A DNA stretch of 32,624 bases from a virus: positions 1 through 32,624 of IMG/VR virus record IMGVR_UViG_3300034062_003852, one strand, 5' to 3'. The position numbers were made by a program, and so were the translations under genes. Under the pieces are notes generated by a model. That model saw nothing but the letters and a program-made list of their open reading frames with translations, had not been told where the DNA came from and ran no database searches. Below are positions 29,299 through 32,624 of this stretch, in pieces. Positions within the stretch are counted from its first letter, which is position 1. Every line of letters starts with the position of its first letter.

Positions 29299-31875
29299 AT
29301 GAGTTTAATTAACATATATAACGAAAGATATGGTACCTCTGTTGCTACGAATGGTAACATAATAGCAATAGGAAATCCACCAACTAAAAATTGGCAATAT
29401 GCGGAAGGATTTTCTCGTAGAGGACAAATATTTTTGGTTCGTAAAAATCAATTTCAATCAAATTATGAAGTAATTAAAACTTTGTTTAATGAAAATGAAA
29501 ATTTACTAACACCATATTACACCGAACAAAGTAGCAGTACAGTTAATACAAGTTCTTTAATTGCTAATAGTGGTAGTTTGCCAAATACAGATGCATCTTG
29601 TAGTTATTTAACAATTGAAAACTCCACAAAGTTTGTTTATCAAAGCAAATACGGCGAAGCACTTGATGTATGTGATTATTTTCTAGCAGCAAGCGATGTT
29701 TCTTTTACACAGAGTATAGACAACAGAAACTTTTTTACTCAAAACCAAGTAAACATATACGAAATAGATCCCAACTATGTATATGAAAGTGGAAGCATCC
29801 AGTCAAAATCCACAGAATATACAAAAGAATCTACAAGTACATACGAAATAAGTTCAACGCCTATCGCTTATTTAACATCGTCAAGCAATATACAGTTTGG
29901 TAAATCAGTCAGTATATCAAATAATTATTTAGCGGTTGGTGCTCCAGGTTATAATAACGGCCGAGGATGTGTTTATGTTTTTAAGAATGTAAACAACAGT
30001 TATAATTTGGTACAAAAACTAAGCAGTAGTGTTGTATCTGATCCATATCAATCTTCATTTGGATTTAGTGTTTGTATAGACAAATATGCTGAAGATAAAT
30101 TGGTAGTCGGATGTAATCAAGTGTCAGCTAGTAAAGTGTTTTTATTCACATCTGGATCAGGTGGATGGAGAATTTCACAAAGGTTTCAAAACATAACAGG
30201 ATCTGAATACTTAAAGTTGGAAGGATTTGAATTTGATTTATATCCTTCAGGAAGTTTATCTGCTGCACAGAAAAATAACAGATTTGGATATTCTGTATCT
30301 TTACATAAAAACGTATTAGCAATCGGATCACCAAATGATCTTTTATACTACGAATATTCAGGATCTAATGTTTTAAGACAAAGAGGTGCGACTTATATTT
30401 ACGAAAATGGTTTGTGTCCAACAGGATCAAATCAATATTTGTTTATTAAAAAGATTTATGGTGATGAAATAACCTTCAAAGATAATATGATGGGTTATTC
30501 AGTTTCTACACACAATAATAAAGTATTGATTGGATCTCCCAAACCGTATTTTCCTTTCAGTTCTCTTTATATATCTAGCTCAATCAAATACTATGATAAG
30601 TTTTACGATGTAAATGATTATGGTGAATCAAGTTATTGTGGACAATGTTTGTATTATAATGTAAGTAATTCAATCGTAACTCAAATTACTACGGATCCAA
30701 TTGCTAAAAGAAAAGAGTATAATAAACCATTTAGTGCTTTTGGATATTCCGTTGCTTTATCAGATCCTAATTTAGTGGTGGGGTCTCCTATTCCACTAAA
30801 TGAAGATTTGTATTTAAGTGTTCCTTTAATAACTGAGTCTGGAAGTTATGATGATCCTAGTTATGTAAATACATCTTCATTCAGCCCAGAAAATTGCACT
30901 GAAACATCCGATGTTGTATATTTTCAAATAGAGGATACAGTATATGGAAGTGGCAGTGTCGTTACAAAAATTGCACTACAAATGGAATCTGATTCATATT
31001 CAGACATCGTTGGTAAAGCTTATATTTATGACAGCTTAGATTTGAAAACAAATTATCCTGTAGGCAATATATTTTATAACAATAATAGTTTGGTAATTAA
31101 CAATACAGGTAGCGTTTTGAATTTGTTGACAAGAGATCCTATAGATCCAGATTATTCATCGTTGTATATGGATTATAAGACACTCATAACCACTTACGAA
31201 AAACAATATGTGTGTACTATATTGCCAGGAGAGTTTAATATATCAACAAATCCAACTGCTACAACTTCATCGCTTATAAATTATTGTGTAATTAATAAGA
31301 GCAATTTTAACTTTGAAAATTTGGATATAATCTTAAGATATATAAACTATAAAAACGTGGTACCAGGCTCTGAAAAATGGTATTTAAATATGATTTCAAA
31401 TGACGTTGAACAAAATATTTTTGGATTTTATACATCATCATATTTAAACTATAATACCAATTTGTTAACTCCTGAATTGAAAAACATATTGGCTGAAAAA
31501 AATCTAGACGTTGATAACGATGGAAAAGTAGACATTTACGATGGTAAAATGATGTGGAAATATTTCATCGAAAAGTTGAATTTCACAAACTACAAGTCTT
31601 TTTTGAATACACTAAGCAATCGTAATAATTACGACGACATTATTAGATTTTTAGATAATCAAACAGGCAAGTCAATTAAAAATTACGTAAAACAAGACTT
31701 TTTCAAGTATCAATATAGTTCTTCTATAGATCCAACTGGATCTTATTTGGCACCGTACATAACAACTGTGGGATTGTATAGTGGATGTGATTTGGTTGCG
31801 GTTGCTAAATTGGCACAACCAATTAAAAATACTGGTGAAATTCCAATAAATATTTCTGTTAAATGGGACACTTAA
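29299..31875 (+). CDS. FG-GAP beta-propeller structural protein with dockerin-like loop (858 aa)
   Basis: Seven FG-GAP-like repeats are readable: YGTSVATNGNIIAIGNP (about 10), YGEALDVCDYFLAASDV (118), FGKSVSISNNYLAVGAPG (200), FGFSVCIDKYAEDKLVVG (254), FGYSVSLHKNVLAIGSP (328), MGYSVSTHNNKVLIGSP (397) and FGYSVALSDPNLVVGSP (479). This is the pattern of an integrin-alpha-type seven-bladed propeller, although the calcium loops between repeats are mostly not canonical. A beta-rich region follows, then LDVDNDGKVDIYDGKMMWKY (about 736-755), a dockerin/EF-hand-like calcium loop. The C-terminal 45 residues match those of the 372-residue protein. It is probably an exposed baseplate or fibre component that binds a surface ligand; the ligand is unknown. 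Confidence 0.85.
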   Translation: MSLINIYNERYGTSVATNGNIIAIGNPPTKNWQYAEGFSRRGQIFLVRKNQFQSNYEVIKTLFNENENLLTPYYTEQSSSTVNTSSLIANSGSLPNTDASCSYLTIENSTKFVYQSKYGEALDVCDYFLAASDVSFTQSIDNRNFFTQNQVNIYEIDPNYVYESGSIQSKSTEYTKESTSTYEISSTPIAYLTSSSNIQFGKSVSISNNYLAVGAPGYNNGRGCVYVFKNVNNSYNLVQKLSSSVVSDPYQSSFGFSVCIDKYAEDKLVVGCNQVSASKVFLFTSGSGGWRISQRFQNITGSEYLKLEGFEFDLYPSGSLSAAQKNNRFGYSVSLHKNVLAIGSPNDLLYYEYSGSNVLRQRGATYIYENGLCPTGSNQYLFIKKIYGDEITFKDNMMGYSVSTHNNKVLIGSPKPYFPFSSLYISSSIKYYDKFYDVNDYGESSYCGQCLYYNVSNSIVTQITTDPIAKRKEYNKPFSAFGYSVALSDPNLVVGSPIPLNEDLYLSVPLITESGSYDDPSYVNTSSFSPENCTETSDVVYFQIEDTVYGSGSVVTKIALQMESDSYSDIVGKAYIYDSLDLKTNYPVGNIFYNNNSLVINNTGSVLNLLTRDPIDPDYSSLYMDYKTLITTYEKQYVCTILPGEFNISTNPTATTSSLINYCVINKSNFNFENLDIILRYINYKNVVPGSEKWYLNMISNDVEQNIFGFYTSSYLNYNTNLLTPELKNILAEKNLDVDNDGKVDIYDGKMMWKYFIEKLNFTNYKSFLNTLSNRNNYDDIIRFLDNQTGKSIKNYVKQDFFKYQYSSSIDPTGSYLAPYITTVGLYSGCDLVAVAKLAQPIKNTGEIPINISVKWDT

Positions 31876-31904
31876 TTATATTTATTATAAAATAGAACAA
31901 ACAT

Positions 31905-32204
31905 ATGGCAACATCACCAGACGCAAAAGTAATTGACCGTGAATCAAGTAAAAAGGGTATAGTGAGTAGATATCTAGACAAAGAAAAAGCGGGCGGAGCA
32001 TTTTCAGCGTATAAAGCTGGAACTAACACGATGATTCAGGGAGTTCAAACTCCATATGGATATACATATAAATCGGTATTATGGACTATTGAACCAGGAT
32101 TTACGGTAGGAGGCCCTCCAAATTTTAATCAAAAGGCATTAAACTACGCAGATGCTTTAAAAGTAAATACTGTTAAATATACATCTAATTCATTTGCCCG
32201 TTGA
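31905..32204 (+). CDS. Small protein of unknown function (99 aa)
   Basis: The 99-residue product has a basic N-terminal half (VIDRESSKKGIVSRYLDKEK), a Gly/Tyr-rich centre (GGAFSAYKAGTNTMIQGVQT PYGYTYK) and a final segment with WTIEPGFTVGGPP. I do not recognise it. It ends 12 nt before the RuvC-like gene and starts after a 29-nt gap containing TATATTTATTATAAAAT, a looser form of the late-promoter-like sequence, about 18 nt before the ATG. It could close the structural block or belong with the nuclease gene. Confidence 0.65.
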   Translation: MATSPDAKVIDRESSKKGIVSRYLDKEKAGGAFSAYKAGTNTMIQGVQTPYGYTYKSVLWTIEPGFTVGGPPNFNQKALNYADALKVNTVKYTSNSFAR

Positions 32205-32216
32205 TATGTATTTTAA

Positions 32217-32624
32217 ATGGTTATATTAGGTCTGGATTCATCTACATCAGTTACAGGTTGGGCGTTTAGTAAAGACGGAAAAGTCTTGGACGCTGGTTAT
32301 ATTGACACAAAAAAACTTGAAACTACCAAAGAAAAAACGTTTTTTGTTATATCAGAATTGGAAAAAAAGCCTTTAATCAAAGATATTGCCACCATTAACT
32401 TAGAAGCCGCTTTAAGCGGATTTGCTGGTGGTTTTACCAGTCAACAAGTCATCATTACATTAGCCAGACACAATGCCGTCTTTGCATATATTATTGAAGA
32501 ACACTTCAAGGTCAAGGTAAATCTATTATCAGTTAACACTATGCGCAAACAGTTGTTTGGCAAATGTAGAATTAAAGGTGTAAAATCAAAAGATTTTGTA
32601 AAATCAGAATTAGAATCACTTTGT
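32217..32624 (+). CDS. RuvC-like Holliday-junction resolvase, cut by window end
   Basis: An open frame starting MVILGLDSSTSVTGWAFS runs to the window edge without a stop (136 codons seen). GLDSSTSVTGWA (5-16) is the first acidic motif of the RuvC/RNase H-like fold, with D7 as the likely metal ligand; INLEAALSGFAGG (60-72) gives the second acidic residue, E63. The following LSVNTMRKQLFGKCRIKG resembles the RuvC family segment before the last helices; the final acidic motif lies beyond the window. RuvC-like resolvases cut branched DNA during phage replication and packaging. The family match is strong, but distinguishing true RuvC from related phage RNase H-fold nucleases needs the C-terminus. 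It follows the 99-aa gene by 12 nt. Confidence 0.85.
   Translation, partial: MVILGLDSSTSVTGWAFSKDGKVLDAGYIDTKKLETTKEKTFFVISELEKKPLIKDIATINLEAALSGFAGGFTSQQVIITLARHNAVFAYIIEEHFKVKVNLLSVNTMRKQLFGKCRIKGVKSKDFVKSELESLC

Overview
The window is a strongly AT-rich, densely packed stretch of a large contractile-tailed (T4-like) phage genome. The evidence is a run of recognisable T4-type virion genes (gp25-like and gp6-like baseplate wedge proteins, a gp5-like spike/hub protein, several tail-fibre-type proteins) together with typical large-phage accessory genes (phoH, a small heat-shock protein, a late-type sigma factor, a RuvC-like nuclease) and an array of tRNAs plus a tmRNA. Apart from two small minus-strand genes, everything is on the plus strand. 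Almost no gene has a clear Shine-Dalgarno sequence; starts are preceded by A/T-only sequence, which fits a host that relies little on SD pairing (Bacteroidota are the best-known example). That host guess is inference only.

Layout. 1-1240 is an RNA region: tRNA-Gln, tRNA-Pro, tRNA-Ala, tRNA-Gly and a complete one-piece tmRNA whose tag ends in ALAA. Between them lie three stretches that are not ordinary tRNAs but contain strong nested helices (1-89, 269-380, 396-572). The last has a tRNA-like frame: a 7-bp acceptor stem, CCA end, D-like and anticodon-like arms, with about 100 extra nucleotides. 1240-3710 holds small unknown genes separated by bidirectional terminators, a sigma70-type promoter with a leader hairpin, and phoH. 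3727-10124 is a tail-fibre/adhesin block: three consecutive proteins share an N-terminal attachment-like module, and one ends in an S74 self-cleaving chaperone. 10131-13344 carries hsp20 with its own promoter, a membrane coiled-coil protein, two small proteins and the sigma factor. 13396-31875 is the baseplate module: spike/hub, a glycine-zipper protein, gp25, gp6, a DNRLRE-type protein, a 1504-residue wedge-type protein, several smaller structural proteins and a seven-repeat FG-GAP propeller protein. The window ends in a small unknown gene and a truncated RuvC-like gene.

How it fits together. Early/host-type promoters (TTGACN-17-TATNAT) stand before the tRNA-Ala/Gly/tmRNA group, the small genes at 2200 and hsp20. 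Four other genes (6119, 10810, 13396, 28599) have an exact TATTTATA only 3-5 nt before the ATG, two of them directly after a terminator. With the gp55-like sigma factor nearby, this suggests a late promoter class that would give leaderless or nearly leaderless mRNAs. The most unusual items are the structured RNAs between the tRNAs, the phage tmRNA with its long tag, the promoter class just described, the glycine-zipper baseplate protein, and the propeller protein with a dockerin/EF-hand-like loop.
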